Part shown: in pieces, positions 1 through 5,896 of the stretch
How the letters are laid out: each line of letters opens with the position of its first letter
Numbering within the stretch: position 1 is the stretch's first letter
NCBI GenBank assembly: GCA_964579325.1
Contig: CAZOHN010000148.1
Location: 1-9,124 of the forward strand
Source: CAZOHN01 sp964579325
Lineage (GTDB): Bacteria; Pseudomonadota; Alphaproteobacteria; Rhodobacterales; Rhodobacteraceae
Reading direction: 5' to 3'
DNA length: 9,124 bases
Notes under the pieces: generated by a model
What the model was told of the DNA's origin: nothing
Database searches by the model: none
Seen by the model: the letters and a program-made list of their open reading frames with translations, nothing else
Program-made: the position numbers and the translations under genes

Positions 1-49
1 GGCCCGAGTGCACTGGCCCGAGTGCACTGGCCCGAGTGCACTGGCCCGA
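1..49. repeat. 14-bp tandem repeat at left edge, 3.5 copies
   Basis: The unit GGCCCGAGTGCACT occurs three times head to tail (1-14, 15-28, 29-42), followed by a half copy GGCCCGA at 43-49. The sequence then diverges. Each unit carries the 8-bp palindrome AGTGCACT. Because it starts at base 1, the array may be longer to the left, or it may mark a contig end where an assembler stopped. No function can be read from it. It lies about 90 bp upstream of the pncB start. Confidence 0.9.
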
Positions 50-84
50 ATATGCCGTTACGGCCAGCAGGGCGCACGCGCGCT

Positions 85-113
85 TTGACCCCGGCCCGTC
101 CCTTGCCGTAAGA
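85..113 (+). promoter_or_regulatory. possible weak pncB promoter
   Basis: TTGACC at 85-90 resembles a sigma-70 -35 hexamer. Sixteen to seventeen bases downstream there is only a poor -10 candidate around 107-113 (CGTAAGA). It is correctly placed for pncB, whose start is at 136, but the -10 match is weak. It may be coincidental, and the gene could instead be read from further left. Confidence 0.2.
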
Positions 114-135
114 GGCGAATACCGGGAGGACACCG

Positions 136-1371
136 ATGGTCGACATCGCGACGCGCGTCTACAATCACAAGTGGAAGATCGACCCGATCGTCCGCTCGCT
201 GATCGACACCGACTTCTACAAGCTCCTGATGTGCCAGTCGGTCTACCGCAACCGGCCGGACACAACTGTCACCTTCAGCCTGATCAACCGCTCGTCGCAC
301 ATCCGCCTCGCCGACCTCATCGACGAAGGTGAACTGCGCGAGCAACTCGATCACATCCGCGGCCTGCGCCTCAGCCGGGGCGAGAGCACCTGGCTGCGCG
401 GCAATACCTTCTACGGCAAGCGCCAGATGTTCCGCTCGGGCTTCATGGAATGGTTCGAGCGGCTGCAATTGCCGGCCTACCACCTCGAGAAACGCGACGG
501 GCAGTACGAACTGACCTTCGAGGGGAAGTGGCCCGAGGTCATGCTCTGGGAGATCCCCGCGCTTGCCGTCCTGATGGAATTGCGCTCGCGTGCGGTTCTC
601 AAGGGCATGGGCCGGTTCGAGCTGCAGGTCCTCTACGCCCGCGCCATGACCAAGCTCTGGGAANNNNNNNNNNCCTTCCTCTGGCAGGACTGGTGCGTGC
701 AGGCGATGATGGAGGGGCTGGGGGCCAAGTTCGTCGGCACCTCGAACTGCCTCATCGCCATGCGGCGCGAGGTCGAGGCGATCGGCACCAACGCCCACGA
801 ACTCCCGATGGTCTATTCCGCCCTGGCCCGCACCGACGAGGAACTCGCCCAGGCGCCGTACCGCGTGCTCGCAGACTGGCAGGACGAACACGAGGGCAAC
901 CTGCGCATCATCCTGCCCGACACCTACGGTACCCGGGGCTTCCTCGACCGCGCGCCCGAATGGCTGACCTCCTGGACCGGTATCCGCATCGATTCCGGCG
1001 ATCCCGCCGAGGGCGCCGAGACGGCCATTGCCTGGTGGAAATCCCGCGGCGAGGACCCGCGGGAAAAGCTCGTGATCTTTTCCGACGGTCTCGACGTCGA
1101 CAAGATCATCGAGCTGCAGGAACGCTTCCGGGGCCGGGTGAAGGTCAGTTTCGGCTGGGGCACACTCCTGACCAACGATTTCCGAGGTCTTGTCGAGGAC
1201 GATGCGCTCGCACCCTTCAGCCTCGTGTGCAAGGCGCTTGCCGCCAATGGCCGGCCCACGGTCAAGCTGTCGGACAACCCGAACAAGGCGATGGGGCCTG
1301 CGGATCAGATCGAACGCTACAAGCGCGTCTTCGGCGTGGGGGCACAGACCCCGGTCGAGGTCGTTGTCTGA
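136..1371 (+). CDS. pncB: nicotinate phosphoribosyltransferase (contains assembly gap)
   Basis: This enzyme makes nicotinate mononucleotide from nicotinate, PRPP and ATP in the cytoplasmic Preiss-Handler NAD salvage pathway. Visible family motifs, numbering the gap as four residues, are LIDTDFYKL (22-30), FVGTSNC (199-205), GTNAHE (217-222), RIDSGDP (284-290), FSDGLD (315-320) and SFGWGT (338-343). H221 in GTNAHE corresponds to the autophosphorylated histidine of the Salmonella enzyme. The ATG at 136 has GGGAGGA at 124-130, five bases upstream. Ten Ns at 664-673 interrupt the gene. The frame stays open across them, but the family motif DFGTRRRFS (E. coli PncB form), expected exactly here, is absent, so the true gap is probably longer than 10 nt. 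Apparent length is 411 aa; about 430 is likely. The stop lies 3 nt from the stop of the convergent kinase gene. The function is very secure. Confidence 0.95.
   Translation: MVDIATRVYNHKWKIDPIVRSLIDTDFYKLLMCQSVYRNRPDTTVTFSLINRSSHIRLADLIDEGELREQLDHIRGLRLSRGESTWLRGNTFYGKRQMFRSGFMEWFERLQLPAYHLEKRDGQYELTFEGKWPEVMLWEIPALAVLMELRSRAVLKGMGRFELQVLYARAMTKLWEXXXXFLWQDWCVQAMMEGLGAKFVGTSNCLIAMRREVEAIGTNAHELPMVYSALARTDEELAQAPYRVLADWQDEHEGNLRIILPDTYGTRGFLDRAPEWLTSWTGIRIDSGDPAEGAETAIAWWKSRGEDPREKLVIFSDGLDVDKIIELQERFRGRVKVSFGWGTLLTNDFRGLVEDDALAPFSLVCKALAANGRPTVKLSDNPNKAMGPADQIERYKRVFGVGAQTPVEVVV
664..673. other. 10-N assembly gap inside pncB
   Basis: Ten consecutive undetermined bases. A run of exactly ten is often a scaffold placeholder of arbitrary size. 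Flanking protein sequence (KLWE before, FLWQDW after) lacks the FGTRRR segment that NAPRTases carry between these regions, so real sequence is missing. The gap does not suggest a biological mutation. Confidence 0.95.
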
Positions 1372-1374
1372 TCC

Positions 1375-2361
1375 TCAGGGCGCCGCGAAGAGGTCGCCCC
1401 CGTCCAGCAGGATTGTCGCCGCCCGCAGCGCCCGGTCGAGGTAGATCCGGTGCTTGAGGTCCTCCGGGGGCAGCCGCGGGATCGTCCAGCCGACCGAGGC
1501 GAAGCAGCGCAGCGCGCAGAACCACGGGACCATCTCCCGGTCCTCCTCCGACAGCGGCCGGAGCGTCGCATAGCCCTCGACCAACCCCGTCGCGATCTCC
1601 GGCAGACGCGGTTCGGCGAGGTTCTGGCTGAGCGCGGTGCCGAGATCGTAGAGCCGGAACCCGAAGCCTGAATCGTCGAAGTCGATCAGGGCCACCCGGT
1701 GCGGCTGGACCAGTACGTTCTCGCGCAGCACGTCGGCATGGATCAGCCCGCGGTCGGCACCTGCCGCCGCATAGTCGTGCATCCGCCGCTCCGCTTCATC
1801 GCGGGCTGCAGCGAGGAGCGCGCGCTCGCGCTCCGTCGCGGCGGGATGCTCCCAGAACCGGCCCCAGAACGGTGCCTGTCCGACAAGACCCTCGATGTCC
1901 CAGTGCGGTCTCTGGAACCAAGCGGGCAGGTGCAGCCGGTCGGTCGCGACGTGCAGTTCGGCCACCGCCCGGCCGATGCTGGCGTGCAGCCGCATCTGCC
2001 CCGCAGCGGTCCCCGGAAGCGGCACCAGCGCGGCGCCCACCGGATCGCCTTCGACCCAGGCGAGCGCCGACGCGATCCGGCCGTCGGAGAGGTGGTGCAG
2101 CAACGCGCCGTCGATCGTGTAGAGCGGGCGCGGAACGACGACCCCGCCATCGGCAAGTGCCTCCATCCACCACAGTTCCGACCGGATCGCATCCTCGGTC
2201 TGGTAGCCGCGCCGATGCAGCCGGAGCGCCGCGCGGCCCACGTCGGGCAGGTCTACGGAGAAGACGGCATTCTCGCGCAGCGTGATCGGCTCGGGTTCCC
2301 CGGTCCCGCCCCAGGCAGCAACGGCTTCACGGGCACAGGCATGAGCTTCCCCCGGCGTCAC
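1375..2361 (-). CDS. APH/SrkA-fold phosphotransferase, probable amino-alcohol (hydroxylysine-type) kinase
   Basis: This is a 328-aa kinase of the aminoglycoside phosphotransferase/choline kinase/homoserine kinase II superfamily, predicted to be cytoplasmic. The Brenner motif LIHADVLRENVLV (207-219) supplies catalytic D210 and Mg-binding N215, and ALIDFDDSGFG (224-234) supplies the DFD-type metal aspartate D227. The N-lobe (ENAVFSVDL, then ALRLHRRGY at 45-53) matches the ATP-binding half. The GTG start at 2361 overlaps the stop of the upstream aminotransferase-like gene in a GTGA arrangement, which implies translational coupling. The open frame continues further upstream, but only as an out-of-frame shadow of that gene. 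The pairing with an AGXT2L-like phospho-lyase suggests it phosphorylates the hydroxyl of an amino alcohol such as 5-hydroxylysine or ethanolamine. That substrate is inferred from context and is not shown by the sequence. An SrkA-like protein kinase is the main alternative. Confidence 0.85.
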   Translation of the reverse strand: MTPGEAHACAREAVAAWGGTGEPEPITLRENAVFSVDLPDVGRAALRLHRRGYQTEDAIRSELWWMEALADGGVVVPRPLYTIDGALLHHLSDGRIASALAWVEGDPVGAALVPLPGTAAGQMRLHASIGRAVAELHVATDRLHLPAWFQRPHWDIEGLVGQAPFWGRFWEHPAATERERALLAAARDEAERRMHDYAAAGADRGLIHADVLRENVLVQPHRVALIDFDDSGFGFRLYDLGTALSQNLAEPRLPEIATGLVEGYATLRPLSEEDREMVPWFCALRCFASVGWTIPRLPPEDLKHRIYLDRALRAATILLDGGDLFAAP

Positions 2362-3635
2362 GCGGGAACCTCGACCTCGGCCAGCGCCCCGGTGAGCGTC
2401 TCCACCAGGAAATCGGCGTTCCCGCGGGAGAATGGCATCGGCGGGCGCATCTTGAGCGTGTTCATGTGCCGCCCGATCCGGTTCATCAGAACTCCGCGCG
2501 CGCGCATGCGCTCCACGATCTGCGCGGCGAAACGGGTGGCCGGAGTCATCGCCCCGTCGGTGACGAACTCCATCCCGAAGAACAGTCCTTCGCCGCGGAC
2601 CTCGGCGATCATCGGGTGCCGGAGATCGCGCAGGTGCTGCAGCATGTAGGCACCCACGCTCCGCGCATTCTCTTGCAGGCCCTCCTGCTGCGTCACCTCC
2701 AGTGTCGCGAGGCAGGCCGCAGCGGCGACCGGGTTGCCGCCGAAGGTGTTGAAGTAGCCAAAGGCCTCGCGGAACTCGGCCATCACCTCGGGGCGCGCCA
2801 CCACTGCGGCAGCCGGATAGCCGTTCGCCATCGGCTTGCCCATCGTCACCACGTCGGGCCGGATGCCGAGCCAGTCGTGGCCCCAGAAATGCGACCCCAG
2901 TCGCCCGAAGCCCGGTTGCACCTCGTCGGCGATCAACAGCCCCCGCGCGCGGCGGACCACGGCCTCGGTCGGCGCGAAGAAGTCCTTCGTCAGCGCCGGA
3001 AATCCCTCGTTGGCGAAGAACGGGCATATCATCATGCCCGAGAAGCCGATCCCCGCCTCCTCCAGTTCGGCAATGGCGCGGGCAACGTTGCGGGCGAAGG
3101 CCTCGGCCTGGCCCTGCACCGTGCCGCCCACCGGCCGCAGCGAGTCAGGCGCCGGCACCAGCCTGACATGTGCCGGATAGCCGCCGATCGGCGGGCGGCG
3201 GGTCGAGAGCTGCGATGTTGCCACCGTGTTGCCGTGGTAGGTGTTGTCGGTCGCGATGATGCCGCGCTTGCCGGTGACGGCCTGGGCCATCCGCAGGGCG
3301 ATGTCGTTGGCCTCCGACCCGGTGCAGACCATGATCGCCTGGCTCAACCCATGCCCCAGCGTCGCCGTCAGCGCCTCGATGTAGTCGAGCACGCCCTCGT
3401 GCAGGTAGCGCGTGTGCGTCACCAGTGTTGCCGAAGCCGTCGCGATCGCCTCGACCACTTTCGGGTGGCAGTGCCCGACATGGGGGACGTTGTTGTAGGC
3501 GTCGAGATACTTCCTGCCGTCGGCATCCCAGAGCCAGACCCCCTCGCCGCGCACGATGTGCACCGGCGTCTCGTAGAAGGTAGGCACGTTTGGTCCCAGC
3601 AGCCGCGCCCGGCGTTCGATCAGGCCTTCACTCAT
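2358..3635 (-). CDS. class-III PLP enzyme, AGXT2L-type amino-alcohol-phosphate phospho-lyase
   Basis: This is a fold-type I, class III aminotransferase-family protein of about 425 aa. It resembles vertebrate AGXT2L1/AGXT2L2 (ethanolamine-phosphate and 5-phosphohydroxylysine phospho-lyases) more than ordinary transaminases. Positions below count from the GTG at 3638. NNVPHVGHCHP is at 49-59, TGSEAND (PLP phosphate cup) at 106-112, ADEVQPGFGR at 237-246 with D238 for the pyridine nitrogen, VTMGKPMANGYP at 264-275 with K268 as the PLP Schiff-base lysine, and FNTFGGNP at 296-303. Members eliminate phosphate and ammonia to leave an aldehyde. The start is either ATG at 3635 or in-frame GTG at 3638; both overlap the 3' end of arfB. 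No strong SD is present, so coupled translation is likely. The gene ends overlapping the kinase start. The family is certain; phospho-lyase rather than transaminase activity is an inference from the motifs and the kinase partner. Confidence 0.9.
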   Translation of the reverse strand: MSEGLIERRARLLGPNVPTFYETPVHIVRGEGVWLWDADGRKYLDAYNNVPHVGHCHPKVVEAIATASATLVTHTRYLHEGVLDYIEALTATLGHGLSQAIMVCTGSEANDIALRMAQAVTGKRGIIATDNTYHGNTVATSQLSTRRPPIGGYPAHVRLVPAPDSLRPVGGTVQGQAEAFARNVARAIAELEEAGIGFSGMMICPFFANEGFPALTKDFFAPTEAVVRRARGLLIADEVQPGFGRLGSHFWGHDWLGIRPDVVTMGKPMANGYPAAAVVARPEVMAEFREAFGYFNTFGGNPVAAAACLATLEVTQQEGLQENARSVGAYMLQHLRDLRHPMIAEVRGEGLFFGMEFVTDGAMTPATRFAAQIVERMRARGVLMNRIGRHMNTLKMRPPMPFSRGNADFLVETLTGALAEVEVPA

Positions 3636-4050
3636 CACCGTCCACCCGTCCGCGAAGGGTCTTGACCTCGCCCCGCACCGTCTTGGCCTTCAGGCGCCGC
3701 TGCTGGCTGCCGTAGGTCGGGCGCGTCGCGACCCGGCGCTTGGGCGCGACCAGCGCCGCCCGGACCAGTTCCGCAAGCCGCTCGCGTGCAATCTCGCGGT
3801 TGCGCGCCTGGCTGCGCGTCTCCTCGGCGCGGATCACGATGGCGCCCTCGTCCGTCCAGCGCCGTCCCGCAAGACGCCGCAGCCGCGCCTTGACCGGCGG
3901 CGTGAGATTCGGCGACCTCTCGGCTTCGAAACGAAGCTCGACCGCAGTGGAGACCTTGTTCACATTCTGTCCGCCCGGGCCCGAGGACCGGGTGAACTGT
4001 TCCGACAGTTCCCAGTCGGCAAGCGTCACAGTGTCGGAAATGCGCAGCAT
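3628..4050 (-). CDS. arfB: alternative ribosome-rescue factor / peptidyl-tRNA hydrolase ArfB (YaeJ)
   Basis: This 140-aa protein hydrolyses peptidyl-tRNA on ribosomes stalled without a stop codon, as a backup to tmRNA. The N-terminal RF-like domain carries SGPGGQNVNK (23-32) with the catalytic GGQ at 26-28. The C-terminal tail (about 103-136) is rich in Arg and Lys and includes RPTYGSQQRR and KAKTVRGEVK. It matches the ArfB tail that enters the empty mRNA channel. Length agrees with the family (about 140 aa), and the short form with a basic tail argues against a true release factor. The ATG at 4050 has no evident SD. It sits only 25-35 nt after the T-tract of a hairpin terminator, so expression may depend on read-through. 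The stop TGA overlaps the start of the downstream PLP-enzyme gene by 8 nt. Confidence 0.93.
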   Translation of the reverse strand: MLRISDTVTLADWELSEQFTRSSGPGGQNVNKVSTAVELRFEAERSPNLTPPVKARLRRLAGRRWTDEGAIVIRAEETRSQARNREIARERLAELVRAALVAPKRRVATRPTYGSQQRRLKAKTVRGEVKTLRGRVDGDE

Positions 4051-4073
4051 GGCTGCAAGCTAAGCCCTGAACG

Positions 4074-4107
4074 TAAAAACCGGAAGGGCCGCCCTGATGG
4101 GCGGCCC
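4074..4107 (-). terminator. rho-independent-type hairpin before arfB
   Basis: A perfect 9-bp inverted repeat, GGGCCGCCC (4086-4094) and GGGCGGCCC (4099-4107), has a 4-nt loop. On the - strand it is followed by TTCCGG and then TTTTT (4075-4079). Two further G-U pairs could lengthen the stem. The T-tract lies only on the - strand side, so it would terminate transcripts coming from 4300 towards arfB. The five or six bases between stem and T-tract make the terminator imperfect, so partial read-through into arfB is plausible. Confidence 0.6.
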
Positions 4108-4131
4108 CCGAGTTACTAGGAGATGGGCCAG

Positions 4132-4209
4132 TTAGGACTTGAGGCCCAATCGGCGATTGTTGCCTGCGGGACTGCCCTCAGGCGTGACGACCTCCGACTG
4201 TCCGGACAC
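4132..4209 (-). CDS. possible mini-ORF B, 25 aa, unknown
   Basis: GTG at 4209 opens a 25-codon frame ending in TAA at 4134-4132. The peptide begins VSGQSEVVTP and ends NNRRLGLKS. Third-position GC is high (19 of 25 codons), which fits the genomic style better than mini-ORF A does. A GGAG lies four bases upstream of the GTG, somewhat close. It overlaps mini-ORF A out of frame by 32 nt, so at most one may be the conserved product, or the two may be coupled. I recognise no family. Confidence 0.25.
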   Translation of the reverse strand: MSGQSEVVTPEGSPAGNNRRLGLKS

Positions 4210-4234
4210 CTCTCTCCAATATCACTCTCGACAC
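4178..4234 (-). CDS. possible mini-ORF A / leader peptide, 18 aa
   Basis: GTG at 4234 lies 7 nt after the core GGAGG of an unusually long SD and opens 18 codons ending in TGA at 4180-4178. The peptide is VSRVILERGVRTVGGRHA, with four arginines and no hydrophobic segment. Codon use is not typical of the neighbours: it uses AGA and ATA, and about half the third positions are G or C. The initiation signal is far better than for any annotated gene here, so translation is likely. Whether the peptide itself or the act of translation matters is unknown. Confidence 0.4.
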   Translation of the reverse strand: MSRVILERGVRTVGGRHA

Positions 4235-4250
4235 TGGATCACCTCCTTTC
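4234..4250 (-). promoter_or_regulatory. extended Shine-Dalgarno, 17-nt match to 16S rRNA tail
   Basis: The - strand reads GAAAGGAGGTGATCCAG, the exact complement of the conserved 16S 3' end CTGGATCACCTCCTTTC. Ordinary SDs in this window match 4-7 nt. Spacing from GGAGG to the GTG at 4234 is 7 nt. An upstream CCTTCC at 4273-4268 could pair with GGAAAGG at 4251-4245 (one bulged A) and partly mask the SD, so it may be structurally controlled. Confidence 0.8.
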
Positions 4251-4269
4251 CTCAGGGTTGCGCTAAGGG

Positions 4270-4298
4270 AAGGTTGGCACAGATTTTGTGTTTGTCAA
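4270..4298 (-). promoter_or_regulatory. possible sigma-70 promoter for the small transcript
   Basis: A perfect -35 hexamer TTGACA sits at 4298-4293 on the - strand, just past the yhhQ stop. With a 17-nt spacer the -10 position reads AACCTT (4275-4270), a poor match. The region around it is AT-richer than the rest of the window. The -35 is convincing; the -10 is not, so the promoter class is uncertain. Confidence 0.4.
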
Positions 4299-4304
4299 AG
4301 ACTT

Positions 4305-4910
4305 TCACGCAACCCGTGCGCCAAGCCGCGAGACGAGAAGGCGGAACGGCAGAAGTGCCAAAATCGCGAGCAGAAGTTTCACGCCCCAGTCCGCCACCGC
4401 CAGCGACACCCAGAGCGGCGCCACCGGCCCGATGCCAAGAAGCGGCAGTGCCTCGTTCGCCCAGGCCACATCGACGGCCGGAGCGACGAAGGACAGGCCC
4501 GCAGCGAAGGCGATCGAGAAGAACAACGCCGTGTCGAGCGCCGAGGCGAGAATCGTCGAAACCAGGGGCGCACGCCACCAGGCCCCCGCGCGCAGCCGGT
4601 CGAAGACCGCGATGTCGAGCATCTGCGCGGCGAGGAATGCCAGCCCCGATCCAAGCGCGATTCGCGTGGTCGTGACGTTCAGGCCTGCGGCAACGAAGGA
4701 ACAGGCCACCCCGGTGACGAAGCCCGCCAGCACCACCTTCTTCGCCGCTGATGGTCCGTAGAGGCGGTTCATCAAGTCGGTCACCAGGAAGGCAAACGGG
4801 TAGGTCAGCGCACCCCAGGTCAGCCAGGGGCCGAGGAGGAACTGCACGAGGATGTTCGAGGCCGCGACGATGGCGGCCATGGCAAGGATGCCGGGAAGGA
4901 GCGGGCGCAT
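4305..4910 (-). CDS. yhhQ: YhhQ/VUT-family queuosine precursor transporter
   Basis: This 201-aa inner-membrane protein has about six hydrophobic segments. Its family imports queuosine precursors (preQ0/preQ1) used to modify the wobble base of GUN-anticodon tRNAs. Family hallmarks are ASNILVQ (17-23), TYPFAFLVTDLMNRLYG (36-52), AQMLDIAVFDRLR (95-107) and STILASALDT (118-127). The ATG at 4910 begins directly where the hydrophobic N-terminus starts. No good SD precedes it (ACCACGCCCC), which leaves a small doubt about the start, but no better in-frame start is obvious. It lies 95 nt after mepA and 254 nt before arfB on the same strand. No other queuosine gene is in the window, so it stands alone functionally. 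The substrate is assigned from the family; it is not directly visible. Confidence 0.88.
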   Translation of the reverse strand: MRPLLPGILAMAAIVAASNILVQFLLGPWLTWGALTYPFAFLVTDLMNRLYGPSAAKKVVLAGFVTGVACSFVAAGLNVTTTRIALGSGLAFLAAQMLDIAVFDRLRAGAWWRAPLVSTILASALDTALFFSIAFAAGLSFVAPAVDVAWANEALPLLGIGPVAPLWVSLAVADWGVKLLLAILALLPFRLLVSRLGARVA

Positions 4911-5005
4911 GGGGCGTGGTCCGTTTTGACAAGGTGGCCGGAGACTTGGCCGCCCCGTGCGGAGCGGCGCGCCCTCCTACTCCCCGACGCTACCGCCCGC
5001 AAGCC

Positions 5006-5896
5006 TCAGTTGGCGGCCAGCACCGCCCGGCATTCGCGTGGCAAGTCGTCCATCGTGTAGTCGCGCGGGCCGCGCCGCGGCTCGGCCGGCACCTTCGGCG
5101 CGGTCGAGGGCGGCGGGTTGAGGAAATCGGTCACCCACCACATCAGGGTGTCGTCGCAGCCGTTCCCGCCGTTGGACAACTCGCGCACCGTGGGGGTCTG
5201 TGTCACGCAGTCCCGGCTTCCCTGCGGGCAGCGCAGGCGGACGTGGAAATGCGTGTTGTGCCCCGCGATCGGCCGGATCTTCTGGAGCCAGTCGCGATCG
5301 CGGCGCGTGGCGGTGCGGCACATCTCGATCTTCACCGCCGCCGCCACGAACACCCGGTCCACCCGCGGGTCGGAGGCCGCCGCCTTCAGGATCTCGTGAT
5401 GCGACCGCGTCCAGTTGCGGTTGATGCTGCGCTGGTCGTCGGTCCGAACCGAGATCGAGCTCAACTCCTCGCGCTCGCGCCGGCTCAGGTTCACGCGGGA
5501 CGGCGGCAGCATCCAGATATCGGCATCGAGCCCGATCTGGTGGGAGTTGTGGCCCGAGGTCATCGGCCCGCCGCGCGGCTGGCTGATATCCCCGATGTAG
5601 AGGCCCGCCCAGCCGTGCCGGGTGGCCTCGACGCTCAGGTCCTGCAGGAAGCGGATGGTCTCGGGGTGCCCCCAGTTGCGGTTGCGCGACAGTCGCATGG
5701 CCTGCCAGGTCGGCCCCGTCTCGGGCAGTTGCACCAGCCCGGCCGCACAGCCCTTGGCATAGGAGCCGATGGCGGCGGGCGCCATCGGCGCGGCAGTCGC
5801 CTTGGCCCCGAACAGGCGGTTGGCGCGGTCCTGGGCCTGCGCGGGCAGGGCCAGCGCGAGGATCAGGGCGATTGCGGCTGCGGCTCTTGCGACCAT
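5006..5896 (-). CDS. mepA: penicillin-insensitive murein endopeptidase MepA
   Basis: This 296-aa secreted zinc LAS-type peptidase cleaves D-Ala-meso-DAP cross-links in periplasmic peptidoglycan. A signal peptide is clear: MVAR, a hydrophobic run of A, I and L to about residue 19, and a cleavage site near AQA-QD (21-23). Zinc-site motifs are SGHNSHQIGLDADIW (114-128), with H119 and D126 as ligands, and HNTHFHVRL (213-221), with H216/H218. Cysteines at 50, 193, 223, 230, 247 and 289 fit a disulfide-bearing periplasmic protein. The ATG at 5896 lies inside the end of the upstream transporter gene (34-nt overlap). GGGGAG is about 11 nt upstream. The frame stays open beyond the start only as a shadow of the transporter gene. 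Family and length agree well. Confidence 0.93.
   Translation of the reverse strand: MVARAAAAIALILALALPAQAQDRANRLFGAKATAAPMAPAAIGSYAKGCAAGLVQLPETGPTWQAMRLSRNRNWGHPETIRFLQDLSVEATRHGWAGLYIGDISQPRGGPMTSGHNSHQIGLDADIWMLPPSRVNLSRREREELSSISVRTDDQRSINRNWTRSHHEILKAAASDPRVDRVFVAAAVKIEMCRTATRRDRDWLQKIRPIAGHNTHFHVRLRCPQGSRDCVTQTPTVRELSNGGNGCDDTLMWWVTDFLNPPPSTAPKVPAEPRRGPRDYTMDDLPRECRAVLAAN

Larger units (their letters stand above)
4074..4265 (-). ncRNA. putative small transcript or arfB leader (unrecognised)
   Basis: This - strand interval has the layout of a short transcription unit of about 190 nt. A -35-like TTGACA lies at 4298-4293, an exceptional SD at 4250-4234, two mini-ORFs follow, and the hairpin with T-tract closes it at 4107-4074. 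An internal hairpin is visible at 4142-4165: AGGC/GCCT and CAATC/GATTG arms with a 3-nt loop. It matches no RNA family I can identify; SRP RNA, 6S RNA, RNase P and tmRNA were considered and do not fit. The 5' end is inferred. It could be a free-standing sRNA/small-protein mRNA or the 5' leader of arfB. Confidence 0.35.

Noticed and set aside
1..49. CRISPR array at the left edge
   Set aside because: Units are contiguous, 14 bp long and have no spacers.
58..891. Long - strand open frame antisense to pncB
   Set aside because: It spans the N gap, has no recognisable domain and mirrors the pncB codon pattern; this is a high-GC shadow.
2361..3027. Kinase frame extending upstream to make a 550-aa protein
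   Set aside because: The extra residues are Arg/Gly/Ala-rich frame-shifted translation of the PLP-enzyme gene. The GTG overlapping that gene's stop fits the kinase family length.
2466..3665. Long + strand open frame antisense to the PLP-enzyme gene
   Set aside because: It has low-complexity His/Arg/Ala composition and no motifs, and overlaps a gene with strong conserved motifs.
4070..4234. Read-through of the TGA of mini-ORF A into a longer frame
   Set aside because: The frame after the TGA is open into the arfB region but out of frame with arfB and crosses the terminator hairpin. No selenocysteine-type element is visible; open frames are common at this GC.
4234..4250. 17-nt identity on the + strand to the 3' end of 16S rRNA, as an rRNA remnant
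   Set aside because: Identity stops at once outside the 17 nt, and the reverse strand has a correctly spaced start codon, so a strong Shine-Dalgarno is the better explanation.
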